64,000 nt of DNA from Thuidium tamariscinum (GCA_947034885.2 OX344756.2:17790098-17854097), one strand, 5' to 3'. Counted from the stretch's first letter, positions 12,411 to 24,541 are shown. Numbers and translations: made by a program. The notes: a model not told the origin generated them from the sequence alone.

Positions 12411-12865
12411 AAGATGCAAAGTGAAAAGAGAGGAGGTTATGAATTGGGACTTGTAATCATGGTGATGGTGCCAAGTTGCCAATGGCGTAAAGCTATAGGA
12501 GTCTTGACAAGTCAACAACCAATTATGTTCGAAAACTTACAGGAACAAGTACAAATGAGGGTGTAAAATGCAAAGTGAAAAGAGAGGAGGTTATGAATTG
12601 GAACCTGTAATCGTAGTGATGGTGCCAAGTTGCCAATGGCGTAAAGCTATAGTAGTCTTGACAAGTCAACAACCAATTATGTTCAAAAACTTACAGTAAC
12701 AAGTACAAATGTGGGTGTAAGATGCAAAGTGAAAAGACAAGAGGTTATGAAGTGGAACTTGTAATCATGGTGATGGTGCCAAGTTGCCAATGGCGTAAAG
12801 CTATAGTAGTTTTGACAAGTCAACAACCAATTATGTTCAAAAACTTACAGTAACAAGTACAAATG
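12411..12865 (+). repeat. Tandem array, three copies of a 154-bp unit
   Basis: Units start at 12411, 12565 and 12719, each opening with AA(G/A)ATGCAAAGTGAAAAGA and containing TGCCAAGTTGCCAATGGCGT and GACAAGTCAACAACCAATTA. Copies differ at only a few positions. The open frame at 12303-12566 runs into the first unit and does not repeat as a coding frame through all copies, so no gene is called. Confidence 0.9.
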
Positions 12866-13554
12866 ACATTAGCAAATATCTATATTTGAACTACTATCTG
12901 TTTTAATGGATATCTTTTCTTGAAAATTCAACAATTGAAGTACTTTGGTTGAATGAGAAGTTATTTAGACAAAACATCACCAAAAAGTACTCTTATCATC
13001 ATTCAAGATATGGACCTTCAAAGTAGTACTATTATTTTCAGTTAAATTAGTGCAACAAAAAGAATTGCTTAACCTTGTCTCCCAACAACTTAAAAGGGTG
13101 AGTAGAAGAGTTTTCAAACCTCTGGGATCAAATGAATCACTCATCCTATAAATCTTTCAAAGATTCAAAAGGACCATACTCAAGTTGTATGAAGATTAGT
13201 CCCAGTAGGAAAATGCTTGTATATGAGCATGGAGTGTAGAGCTTAGAGCATAGAGCTTAGATTTGGTGAGCCTAAAACTTATCTTAGAAATTATTATTTA
13301 GAACATCCGTATCACCTTAAAAGGTGTATAAATAGGTGTAAGTAAGTATCCTATAACCATTGAAGGTACTTGGTAACATAATGCAACTTACAGATAATGT
13401 TGCATGTCTATAACATTAGGTATCTTATATTAACCATTGATCCTACATTCTAATTCCAAAATGGGCCAATAGCTTTGATAAAAACAACAACAATACTTCG
13501 AGTAACTCTAGCATCATTCATTGCGTTTGCTCATCTTTCATGGTAACTGAAGGT
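12866..13554. other. Spacer downstream of the B3 gene
   Basis: Turns from AT-rich to mixed composition. It may hold the 3' UTR of the minus-strand B3 gene, which ends at 13555. No other gene seen. Confidence 0.4.
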
Positions 13555-14339
13555 CTATTCCACAGTTACGTCTGAGGAGTTGTCGTCCTCATCCATGTCC
13601 TCCGGGTGGACCTCGACAGGTGCTCTCCCAATATGCACCTTGAACTGCGAAAACCTGATCAAGCTGAAGATGAGGATGTCGCCCACCTTGATGTGGTTGT
13701 CCTGCAAGAAAGTTTTCCACCCGCCGGCCCCATACGCAAAGGCTCGAGCATTGGACCGTTTGTAAGAACGCACCGTAAGCTTGATGGGCCATGTCCGCTC
13801 GCTGTCCTCGATCCCAAAAGTGACCTCGATACCGAGCTTCTTGCTATGCTGCCTGAGGAAATGGATTGGCAACTCCTGTACAAACAGTCCGTCTTCTGTT
13901 ACTCATCTTGATTGGAAGCAACTGGAGATACGATCAAGCATTGCAAGAGAATAGTGAAGGCTTGGGAAACTCTCCATCACGTGCAGACTCCTGTCCAACC
14001 GTCCGGCATGTGCAAACCTGTTTGATCAACTGAAGCTTCTAGCCAGTGGAGCATCATACATACGTCGTGCATTCTAAGCCAAAAAAAATTAAGTAGTTTC
14101 AGATTACACGTTACGTTCTCCTGAAACTAAAGAGCTGCCCAACATCTGCTTGCAAAACATACCAGAGAGTAGGCAAATGGCCCTTGCACCACCTCGGTGG
14201 CCATGGACTTGGAGACGATCTTGTAAAAGAAAATGGTGTCCGTCAACTCCAGTTGAACCACCTTGTTAAACATTCTCGTGTCAAACTCTTGGCGGGACTC
14301 TTGGGCACTCGTCTGCTGGGTGGATATGGATGATGCCAT
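13555..14339 (-). CDS. Single B3-domain DNA-binding protein
   Basis: Two exons, 14339-14163 and 13875-13555, joined across a GT-AG intron in phase 0, encode 165 residues. The N-terminal 35 or so residues (MASSISTQQTSAQESRQEFD) are low complexity. The B3 fold follows: FFYKIVSKSMATEVVQ, LPIHFLRQHSKK at the start of exon 2, WPIKLTVRSY in the middle, and GGWKTFLQDNHIKVGDILIF with FKVHIG at the end. The tail is acidic (EDMDEDDNSSD). B3 domains are plant-specific DNA-binding modules that act in the nucleus; this protein has only one and no other domain, like small REM-type members. The start is the first ATG, with the intron placed by the conserved LPxxF motif. Target genes cannot be read from sequence. 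Confidence 0.82.
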
Positions 14340-16695
14340 CTGACTTCACTTATGGAGCTGCAGGCTTTTCTTCGCAGTTGCTCGATGCAACCAAAACAAC
14401 AACTAACTTAGATTGTAGCACGTCGACCTAGACAGGTTTTCTCCTACCTGCCAATTCAGCACATCAGAAACGAGTAATTAGGTCCTTTTCAAGGACTCTC
14501 AACGATCAACCCACCCATTTCAAGGCCACGCACGCAAAGTTTCAAAAGTGTTTTTTTCCTGTGCACCATGAACTAACTTACATGAATGCAAGTTCAAGAA
14601 ATCATGATAGAAATCAGTTGGCTGCTCAAAGCAGGCCAGCAGGGAGACATATCCGGAACAAAAATGATCAAAACACTGACTCACAACCTTGACTTCACCG
14701 CACTTTTCAGGAGGGTCTCGAGAATAGTTTCAGGACCCGAGAAGAACGCCAAACGGGAGTGCAACATGGAATGTCTCACTCTGCATTTCTCCGCAACATA
14801 AATGACGCTCTTAAAGTGCTCTATTTTGTGGACTGTAATTTCGGGGAATCGTTCAGCATAACCATCAAGTCACTGCTGAAAAAGAAAGACAACTCATGCA
14901 ACAACATGGACTAAGGACTCGAGATGACAAGAGGAAAAATGAGAATGCCACATGGAATGGTGCTCTGTGCACTTCTACGTAACACAAAGGAAGCTCTGAA
15001 GGTGCTCTCATCGGTTGACTACAAACTCAAGAAATCCATCAGCATAAAGATCGAGCACGTATCTGCTGAAACCTGTAGAAACACATAGTTTCAACAACAC
15101 GCCAGATGTTCTAAAAAACTCACTCACATCGCTGTGCAAGCGAACTTACCCACACCCAGGCATGCACACCTCCACAACTCCCTCTGCAGTTCTGAAACAA
15201 AGCGGCGACAGGAATTGAATCTGCTCGACTAGCTCACACAGAAGAGCACTCAAGAGAGCGAGCATGAACTGAAGTTTGGAAACACAGAGAGATGAACGAT
15301 GGCTTGCTTTTACCAGCAACTTCGCAGCATTCCTTGTGGAAAACAGGTTGGGATGAACGCTACTTGATGTGGATGGCGTAACAGGGAAGACGTACTGTGG
15401 TTATTGCAGACTTGAAAGGAAATTCGAAGCGCACGACCCGTCTCCTCAAAATCAGGCCCATACCGCTTGTCAGCCTTGTCGCAGTACGTTATTGAAGGCG
15501 ACATGAAGCCGTCCTGCTGCGCGACGGTGAAGGCGACATGACACCGTCCTGTTTTGTTTCTCAAGCAAGCTTTTCCAACGAAAATCTGTTGAAAACCCAG
15601 AAAAAAAAAATTATTTCACCATCAAGATGCTGAGATTTGGTTATTGATTGAGATGGAAGGGGATGAGGATATGGAGGTTTTTGCTAAATTATAACAAGAA
15701 GATTAAGAAGATCATTGGAGAGTGTAAGAAGATGGGAAAGTGTAAAGTCCCATTCCCAGTCCAACATTCGAAACTCGTAACGTTGATCATTTTGCCTCCT
15801 GGCCTACTCTGAAACCCTCAATTGATATAAAGGAGACTCTCATTATCCAATTCGAGTCATTCAATTTGACTATTTCGCTGCTATGATGTCCACCAAGAGC
15901 TTGAGCACACGAAGAGACACGCGACTGGAGATGAGAGAGGCAGCAAAAGAGTGAGAAGACGAAGAAATACAGTACAGTAGGGAGAATTGGACCCGAGGAT
16001 TCATCAAAACTCCAATTCCTAATTTTTTTTATTCGTAACTCATTTGTCCTGACTTCGAAAATTCACGTAAATCACAAAATTGATTTTACATTTTCTCTTT
16101 TGTTGATTTTATAATTTCTCTCTTTTATGTTTAATTTCTCTCTTGCGTTCTTTCGTACATCTGGACCTCCTTTACTTCCCAACAAGAACATACGAAAATT
16201 TTGCCAGTCTAATAATAGTAACTAGGTACAAGAGCAACAGTGGCGGTTCGGGACGTACCCACCTTATCTAATTGTGAACCAGTTTCATCTTTTGCAACGG
16301 GGCCATGAGCTTGCTCCCATTTGGCCCGCAATGGGCTTACTTACCTTAGTTTTTAGTTTCCATGACAAGAGGTGGAAACAAGCGAGTTACATATGAATCA
16401 AGTAGCTACACTGTAAGATGCTATGACCGTGTAGCAACGCCTCGCTTTTCAAATGTCCACAGGGTAGCTTCAGTTGATGCAAAGCCTCCTCCCCTTAGCC
16501 AACAAACGAGTCTGCTCCAACAAATGGCACTTACAAGCAACCTTCCTTTTAAAGGACCGATTGAACTGGGAGCTCAATATCTAAAAACTAATCAATCCAT
16601 ATGTGTAGGCATTTAAGAACATGCCCTCACCATGTGAACTGCGATCACAAGCGAGTCTCACCATGTGAACTGAGAAGCTCCCCCCGCTCAATCAA
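14340..16695. other. GC-richer flank between B3 gene and next gene; no gene resolved
   Basis: Probably contains the promoter and 5' UTR of the B3 gene. A short tandem duplication (23-bp unit, 35-bp period) lies at 15494-15551. An 84-codon open frame at 15310-15564 on the minus strand overlaps it and has no recognisable domain, so it is not called. Near 16627 and 16658 the phrase TCACCATGTGAACTG occurs twice. Confidence 0.4.
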
Positions 16696-17801
16696 TCACG
16701 TTCTGGTTTTATCCTTTTGAGGAATGCAAAGCTTGTCTGCAACGCTGTGCACAACAGCTTGAACCTCTTCTTTGATGCGCTGCCCAATGTTGGGCGCTCG
16801 CACCTCACTCTCTGCTGTAAGAGAGTTCAAATACGCGCGCCCCTTCTCCTCCTCAGACTGCATTACAGTTACGAAGAAAAATCAGTCTCCTGTAACAACA
16901 CCCAAGGGACCAAATAGTCCTGGTTCTTAAAGCAAGCGACAGAATTGATCATATTGTGAAATATATAATCCAAAAGGGTTTCGTTTTTATACCACCAGAA
17001 TCATTAAAGAACATTGCATGAATTGTCTCAGTGGCGAGCCTGCGTTACAGGGACAGAGCCTCTTATAGAGTAACTTAACTGCTAGTTTCTTGAAAGACAT
17101 GTATGCCACAAAGTAAGAAATTGAGAGAGGAGATGCCAATCGCACCTGCTCACGTTTATGGTGATGATCCATCACAGCTGATATAACCTCACTTATAGCC
17201 CTGGATTGCAGCAAAACCAGAACGATTTCTGTGCATATGCTCTTCCTGTGGACACATACACAAAACAACCGAACACCAAGACCACGTTTCCAATCATCAC
17301 ATCCCCCAAGCGTAACAAAACCTAATAGAGGGGCATCACATCAATGACAAGACGAACCCTGAACCCTAATTACACGCTCCAGGTTAGAACCATGGTCGGG
17401 TGATGATAATGCAACATGAAATCAAGAAAAAAAAGTTACTCTTCCAGAGCTTCGAATTCTGAATCATCAAAGCTCCTCGCAAATTCAATAAACAGAAAAA
17501 GAATCTCCGTGTCCATCGATAATGCAAGAGAAAGTAGAAATGTATGCAAACGCTCAACAAATCTATTCTTGCCCACACGGATTTACCAAGAGTACCAGAA
17601 AATTGTAAATCCCTACAAGATTGCAAATCCCAAACCCTGAAAAGACGTGAATACATACCTCGATGCGCTTTCAGAATTTGGAAAGATGTCGTACTGGGCT
17701 TCGAGCTTGAACTAAATTTTTTTCTCACAATCTCGAAAGGCAAGCACTTCACTTGGAAATGCTCCGTTCCCAGTGGGTCTTTTTTTTTTGGGAGCAGCCA
17801 T
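16696..17801 (-). pseudogene. Unrecognised three-exon gene with an in-frame stop in exon 1
   Basis: Exons 17801-17659, 17245-17146 and 16857-16696 have GT-AG borders and matching phases. They read 134 codons from ATG to the TGA at 16698. Exon 1 starts MAAPKKKRPTGNGAFPSEVL and continues FRDCEKKI, then TAG, then FKLEAQYDIFPNSESAS. Exon 2 holds TEIVLVLLQSRAISEVISAV and exon 3 SEEEKGRAYLNSL...GQRIKEEVQAVVHSVADKL. The frame stays convincingly coding on both sides of the TAG (codon 30), so this looks like a real gene with a nonsense change, or one whose first exon I have misplaced; the TAG could also be a 3' splice site. The product is a small, helical, charged protein. I do not recognise the family. 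Confidence 0.5.
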
Positions 17802-19239
17802 CACATGGCCGGGGTGAACTGACCCCCGCTCGGCCACGGTTTAGGAGCCAGAATCGGCAACAGCATCAAATCCTAAACCCTAAGAAAACAGAATTGGACT
17901 GGACGAACACCCCAAGTAAGGCGAACAACAGGTGAAAATCAGATATTTTTGCTATTGGCGGCCCCCGGGGGACTTCTCCTTTGCAAGAAGACATCTTGTA
18001 GAGCTGAAAACTTTCACAGCTACTGAGTAGCAAAGTCCTGTCAAAGAAGCGTTCAATGCCGAGCAGGGATCAGTTGGTCCGCCCAGGCCCGCGAACATGA
18101 AGGGCTGCTCTGCTTCTTCTTCTTGCCTTGAATCCCCTGCTCCTTGTTTGCTGCGTCCATTAGTTTTCTGGGATTCTCATCGCAAGGAATCGCTGGTTCT
18201 ACACACTCTCTGAACGTTTGTTGCAAAGGGCGAGTACACTTTCATTTGGGGATGATTCTTGGGGATGCGTAATTTGGACTAGGGTTCGGGATCTGGACAG
18301 ATTCTTGGGATCCAGATTGCTTTCCGTTTTGAAATTGTGAATCGAATGCACGCTTGGAGCTTGGAGCTTCTTGTGGCCAAACCTAGAATATTTACGCAGG
18401 GTTGGTGATGATAGCGCGAGGAGCTTTGTGGTTTGCGCGGATCACGTGCACTTTCCTCTGTTTGTAGTTAGTTGCTCATTCAATTTGGTCCCGAATTCTC
18501 GCCACTGGGTTGCAGGGGGGAGAAATTTCTCTGTTGCAAGGACGAGCTGTAACTGTCCGTGCTGCGTGCAGTGCCCCCTCGTTCACCGTAGTAGTAGAAG
18601 CTGTAGGTGTAGTAGTACTGCAGGTTTTTGTGTGATCTCTGTTGCTCCTTTTGAGGATTTGATTCGTACTGTGGTGGCTTGTAAATTGGGCAAGCGTCTG
18701 GGGCAGTGATCTTGTGTGGGATGCTGTTTGTAGCTAAAATTTAAGTGCGTGAGAGTAGAGAGGTTGCTTTGGGGATAAGGCGTGTTGAAGTCTTAGAAAT
18801 TTGTGCCTTAGAATATTTTAGACTGTGTGGTGTAGGAAAGTGTTAGAAGAAGACAGGCGTCTCGTATCTCAGATAGGGTAAAAGTAGAAGGGGGGTTCCA
18901 TTTGGTGCTTGAAATCTGTCTGCGTATGTTGCTCTCTTAGGATTGCGCTAGAGTAGCAATTCAAACTCAGGTGAAGCTTTCCTCTTCACACTCTGTTTTC
19001 TAGCAAATTCATGGCAGAAACAATTGTTATTACACGGTCAAAAACGACTCTGCCATCACCTTTGCTTGCGTTACATTTGAATAATGTGCTGGAAACAGCC
19101 AAGTCGGTGCCATATGCTGATTCCAGTCATATTTACCCAATACGAGGTATCGTCATATGTCAGAATAGGGGTGTGACAAGTTGATTGACTGGGGTTGTAT
19201 GCTAATCAATGGGTGGATCTTGAATTCTTGCCTCAGCAG
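17802..19239. other. GC-richer intergenic region, probable promoters
   Basis: Lies between the minus-strand gene starting at 17801 and the plus-strand exons from 19240, so it should contain a divergent promoter region. The telo-box-like phrase AAACCCTAA occurs near 17875. The 112-codon open frame at 18371-18709 has no domain features. Confidence 0.4.
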
Positions 19240-20092
19240 ATGATTGATCCTGTGGACGGAGCTGCTCCTCGTGAAGCTGAAGTGGAGGTTTGCCGTCCTT
19301 GGGCAGCTTGTCTTGCTTCATTTGGCTGTCGGAAGCGTAAGGTATGCGGTTTTATTTGTGGACTTAAATTATTGTGTGTTAGGGCTTTAAGGATTTGGAG
19401 TTCGTAGCAGATTTCTCACTCCCTTAATTTTCTTCTCAATTTGATGTGTCTCTCTTCACAGGTCCATTCCGGCGTTAGTGTTTGTGAGTTCTTCTTAGTA
19501 ACAGTCAATGAGTGGTCTCTGTAATGCAGGCAGGTAGTGATGGGATTGCCAGCTCAATTGGTGTTGCGGGATTTAGATTGTAGACAACCATTTCAGTTTG
19601 TGAGAGAACAGAGAAGCTTTTTGTTGGTGCGTGGTGCTCAGGTGAGTAAATTAAGCACTTGGATGACTTGTGACATGGATTACTGTCGTCATGTTGGCAA
19701 CAAATGTGTCGAAATGTGGGTTTTCCTTTACAGCAATGTTTGATAAAGACGTAGTCACATTTTTCCAAACATAACCGGATATGAACATGGTTCGCCAAAC
19801 CCTAAGCCCCGGTATTGATTGGGAGAGTGAGCTTTGAAGGGTACGAAGTTGCTCATTGACAGAGTGTTGACATTTGTGTACCCAGGATGTCTGTGCAATC
19901 ACAGGCTTCAGGTCTCCATGGCCACTCTACCCTTCTTTATCCTTGCCCTTGTCCTCTCCCATACGAAGGAGTAGACGCTCATCACTTTCATCAGTTTGGA
20001 GGAGACCACCTTCGAATTCCAAGAAAGTGGAGGCATATTGTGCAAGTTGGTGGCAATGGTATGCCCATGGAAAGTGCAAGAACCACGATTGA
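19240..20092 (+). other. Candidate three-exon reading frame overlapping the PPR start
   Basis: Exons 19240-19341, 19534-19641 and 19886-20092 have GT-AG borders, all in phase 0, and together read 138 codons from ATG. The N-terminal part reads MIDPVDGAAPREAEVEVC and later LPAQLVLRDLDC. Exon 3 uses a different frame from the PPR protein, whose ATG sits one base after the exon 3 border. The exons could instead be non-coding 5' leader of the PPR transcript. I do not recognise the product. Confidence 0.3.
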
Positions 20093-22171
20093 AGCAATTG
20101 GTAATTTGAAGAATCGACTAGAACAAGGCTTGGCCATCAACTCGGATATGTATGTTTAAGTTTTGAGACGGTGCTTGAAGGAGAAAAACGTTCAAGCTAA
20201 TTTGGCGAAGCAGGTTCACGACTACATCAACCAGAGTGGAATGGAGCAGAATACACATGTGGCAAACGACCTAGTAAGCTTGTATATTAAGTGTGGAGAC
20301 TTGGAGGCTGCACGTGGAGTGTTTGATAAACTTGTGAAGAAGAACGTGTTTAGTTGGAACATCTTGATTGGAGGTTATGCAAAGCACAAGCGTGTCGAAA
20401 AAGTAATGGAACTTTTCAATCAAATGTGCCAAAAAGGGGTCCAACCAGATGCATTTACTTTCTCGAGCATCCTGAAGGCTTACGCCAATCCATCAGCTTT
20501 GCAGTGGGGCAAAGAAGTTCATGCGTGAGTATGACATGCTGGGCTTGAATCAGATGTGCTTGTGGGCAATACGCTTCTTCACATGTATGCAAATTGTGGC
20601 AGTATCGATGATGCCCGAGTAGTTTTTGGACGAATGGAGAAGCACGACGTGATCTCATGGAACGTGATGATTGGAGGACTTGCGCAACATGGCTATGCGC
20701 ACGAAGCATATGAATTGTTTCTTCAAATGCAACTGGAAGGCTTTCAACCAAACGCAATCACTTATATGAGTATCCTGAATACATGTGCAAGCGCAGGGGC
20801 TTTGGAGTGGGTGAAGGAGGTCCACAGGCATGCCCATGAAGCCGGATTGGAGTCCGATATTCGTGTGGGCAGCGCATTGATGCACATGTATGCAAAGTGT
20901 GGCAGTATCAATGATGCGCGCCCGGCTTTTGAGAAGATGGAGGAGCGGGACGTGATTATTTGGAGCGTGATGATTGGCGGACTTGCAGAGCATGGCCATG
21001 GGCAGGAAGCATATGAATTGTTTCTCCAAATGAAACGGGAGGGTCTCAAACCAAATGCAATCACTTATATGAGTATCCTGAATGCAGGTGCAAGCACAGG
21101 GGCTTTGGAGTGGGTGAAGGAGGTCCACAGGCATGCCTATGAAGCCAGATTCGAGTCCGATGTTCGTGTGGGCAGCACATGTATGCAAAGTGTGGCAGTA
21201 TCGATGATGCGCACCTGGCTTTTGACAAGATGGAGGAACGGGATGTGATTACTTGGAGCGTGATGATAGGTGGACTTGAAGAGCATGGATGTGGGCATGA
21301 AGCCCTAAAAGTCTTTAGATCTATGATTGCTGACGGTGTGAAGCCCAATGAGATCTCATTCGTTGCAGTGTTGTCAGCTTGTAGTCATTCAGGCCTTGTG
21401 GATGAGGGCTGTAGACTTTTCCTGGCTGTGACACAAGACTATGGCATCGAACCTACTGTGGAGCTTTGTACCTGCATGGTGGATGTTCTTGGTCGAGCAG
21501 GACACTTGGAGGAAGCAAAACTCTTGATTGACAACATGGCGGTGGAACCAGATGGTGCAACTTGGGGAGCCTTGCTTGGTGCTTGTAGAACGTACAGTAA
21601 TGTGGAGTTGGGCAAACTTGCCGCTAATGAGCTTCTCAAGTTGGAACCGAAGGATGCTTCTGCTTACGTGCTTCTCTCGAATATCTATGCTGCAGCTGGC
21701 AAGTGGGAGGAGGTGTTGTGGGTGCGCACTCTGATGCAGGAGAGAGGCATACGCAAGGAGCCAGGGCGTAGCTGGATTGAAGTTGATAACAAGGTCCATG
21801 ACTTCGTTGTAGGGGATACTTCTCACTCAGAAACGAAGGAGATCTATGCTGAGCTGAGGAGATTGAGTGAAACAATTAAGGCCGAAGGCTACATTCCTGA
21901 TACCCGGCTAGTGTTAGTGCGGAACATTGATGAGGAGGAGAAAGAACTTGCTCTTTGCTCTCATAGTAAGAAGTTGGCTATTGCTTATGGTCTCATGCGG
22001 ACACCCCTTGGAGAGCCAATTCAGGTGTTCAAGAACCTTCGAGTGTGTACAGATTGCCACACAGCAACCAAGTTTATCTCAAAGGCGATTGAACGAGAGA
22101 TTGTTGTGAGGGATGCTAATCGCTTTCACCACTTCCAAAATGGTGTGTGTTCTTGTGGTGATTATTGGTGA
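19887..22171 (+). pseudogene. PPR-DYW RNA-editing factor, pseudogene
   Basis: The frame runs from ATG 19887 to TGA 22171 and would give about 760 residues. It has a short N-terminal region, PPR motifs (NDLVSLYIKCGDLEAARGVF, SWNILIGGYAKH), three near-identical 303-bp PPR triplets and an E/DYW tail ending VCSCGDYW. Such proteins bind organelle transcripts and convert C to U. Four lesions break it: TAA at 20157, TGA at 20526 and 20532, and loss of 10 bases near 21175, seen by comparison with the neighbouring repeat, which shifts the frame. The deaminase box HSEKLA is HSKKLA (codon 21968-21970), replacing the catalytic glutamate by lysine, while the CTDCH zinc ligands remain. The in-frame lesions sit in otherwise well-kept sequence, so decay looks recent. 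The repeat wording resembles moss DYW proteins. Confidence 0.88.
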
Positions 22172-23170
22172 CTTGGTTGGCAATCTTGACCAATTGTTGG
22201 CTATCTTCTTTTTTGAATCTCTTGACCACAATTATAATTTGAAAATTTTCATTGTCATTTGTCATCATGCACAAATATAGTTATCATGTTGATCATTGAT
22301 TGTAAACAATTGCATTGGTAGGAAATGACTTGAGGAAGGTATTTATAGAAGTTGTTATTTGTGCATTTTCTTCACCTTTGCTTTTTTTGAAGAATACGAA
22401 GTTTAAGGATGGAAAATTGACTAGTGGACCACCATACAATAATTATCCATCCAACAAAATCAAAAGATACTTTTTTGAGGCTTCAAAAGGAAGTCTCAAA
22501 CAAGTATTGTAATGTTCTTCAATTTGTCCATGCGAGCAATTAATATTTTTCAATAGCAAATTCATTCTCTGAATGCAATTGTTGTGCTTTTAATTAGATA
22601 ACTTGATTTTTGGTCATTGCCTTGGTGTGAACTTTTGAAGTTATTGTTGTTGCCAAATAATTATACACTATGTGAAACCCATGTTTTAAATAACAAGTCT
22701 TGATTTTTTAAAATAGATTCGAGAGAATGTCAATGTTGACAATCTTGTTTTTTTTTTCAATATAAACATCCAAAGTAGCATCAATGTTGACATCAAATTG
22801 TAGGTTGTGAACATTGACATTATCTATGATCTGTCTAGAAAAATTGTGATCACCTAAAACACAAGTTTTTTTTTATAGTAATAGTCTATAAGATGTATAT
22901 TCTTGCTCTAAATTTAGAAAAAATAAATAGTTTCCAACCTGAGATTTAATTTTATTGTATTTTAGGTTAGTTTAAGATTGTTGTTTTTCCTTTATTTCTT
23001 GTTTTCTTGTATTTTGTGGCTTTGATTGTCTTTATTGTTTTAGGTACCCCATTTGCACTCAATTTTTGAAGTGTCTTATTGAGAAATTTTTTATGTATTT
23101 TAGGCTCTTTAATTTTGGCAAGTAATCCACTTTCAAGAATTAAGTGACAAATAAGTATATCTATATCCTA
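22172..23170. other. AT-rich spacer, no gene seen
   Basis: The 3' flank of the PPR pseudogene passes into low-complexity AT-rich DNA. A 65-codon open frame at 22315 has no domain features. Confidence 0.5.
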
Positions 23171-24007
23171 TTAACCCCTAAAATCCCATTGTTCCCTTGA
23201 TGAACAAGCTAGATTTTGGATAGGTTCCCATAACTCAATTTTTCATTGAACTTTTGAAATTTTCTCATAAGATAGAAAAATGTGATTAGCTTTGTGGGAA
23301 TATAATTTTTTTATTACAATTGGTGTTTGGGTGTAATAGTTATACTACAAAGCCTAAAATTGAATTTGGTCAACTATACAAAAAAATCAAAAAAAAAAAT
23401 TCTAAAAAATTCTAAAAAATTAATTTTTTTGTAAAGCTTTTATTCATCTCATTTGATATAGGATTCATTTTTGAATGCAATCTTCACAATTTTTCAAAAG
23501 AAATTGTTGAATAGGATTAAGTTTGTTTACTAAAACAATCTCACCGTCAAGATTATTGCCATGTTTTAATCTCATCTTAGAGTTATTAATGATTTACTTC
23601 TTTTCAATCTTAAACCTACTTCTACTTAACAATTTTTAAAGAATAAGAATCAAGTATTTTCATTTGTGAAATTTTTTCCAAGATCTCAACTCAATTCTTT
23701 AATACAAGATTTTCTTAATTCAAAGTTTGTAATTTAAAATTTTTCTACAAATGGTAGTTAAAGCCATCTAGATTTGCAAATGAGAGTTTAGATTATTTTT
23801 TTCAACTTTGAATACTTATAACTTGCAATCTATATGGTTAAACCTTATAAAAAATTTATCACATGATCTTAGACAAGTTTAGTACAAGATCCTATGATTA
23901 GATTCTTAAAAAATGTTTTCATTTAATTATTTTTGGGCAAACACAACAAACTTAGCAGTTTGGGGTGGTTTTTGGCACAAAATTGGCCTTGGGACTCTAA
24001 GGGTTTA
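23171..24007 (-). mobile_element. TTAA-type element F
   Basis: Left end TTAACCCCTAAAATCCC; right end on the other strand TAAACCCTTAGAGTCCC, so the right tetramer has one change. The interior matches G in reverse: AAGTTTAGTACAAGATCCTA here against the complement of the G stretch near 37980-38020. It belongs with A, B, C and G. Confidence 0.5.
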
Positions 24008-24541
24008 GGTACTTCAACATAGCCGCACTCCGTTCTGCTCAATTGCTTAAGTGGTCGGAAATGGGTTACCTTCCTTACAGTTCGAGCTTTTTATGTTTGA
24101 AGAATGTTTGAAACCAATTCCTGCAGGCATAATAAACACCGCATTTGCGTACAAGGGAGCTCTTTGAGACGCACCTAAGACAATATTCACCAGAAGTTCT
24201 AAAGTAACAGAAATACACTTCACACTATCATAGTCTGGGTAAGAAAGTTAAGGAAAAGTATTCTGAACGGTTATTTATGCATCAAAAACAGGGCGTTGGT
24301 ACCCAGAGGAATAGTGCTCAAAACGACTATGATACAGAGGCCCTTGTTCAAATCAAACTCTCACACAGCAAGCACCAGTATGCCAAACTAGTGAGTACCA
24401 CTCTGAGTGCATATACCGTTCTATTAAGTGTACCTACTTGATCAGTGACCGTCGTAGATATTATACTCACTTCGCCAGACATTCCTAGACATTGGACGCC
24501 ATAGACGCATCTAGAGCGGAGGCAGTACTAGCACCCTCTAC
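24008..24541. other. Downstream flank of the coiled-coil gene, with a dispersed repeat fragment
   Basis: The phrase CAATTGCTTAAGTGGT with following GGAAATGGGTTACCTTCCTTA (about 24038-24080) recurs in diverged form near 29950 and 44565. The rest is probably the 3' UTR of the gene ending at 24542. Confidence 0.4.

Noticed and set aside
12303..12566. 87-codon open frame before the 154-bp array
   Set aside because: It enters the first repeat unit and is not maintained in the other units.
12411..12865. CRISPR array
   Set aside because: Units are contiguous 154-bp tandem copies without spacers, in a plant nuclear genome.
13580..13911. Plus-strand open frames opposite the B3 gene
   Set aside because: The minus strand carries the B3 motifs and splice sites; these are shadow frames.
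20157..20534. Rescue of the PPR stops by U-to-C RNA editing
   Set aside because: Such editing is known for organelle transcripts, not nuclear ones, and the frameshift would remain.
20526..20558. A 33-base GT-AG intron that would remove the two TGA codons in the PPR gene
   Set aside because: Too short for a plant intron, and the removed bases align with coding sequence of related motifs (HAGLESD). Nonsense codons fit better.
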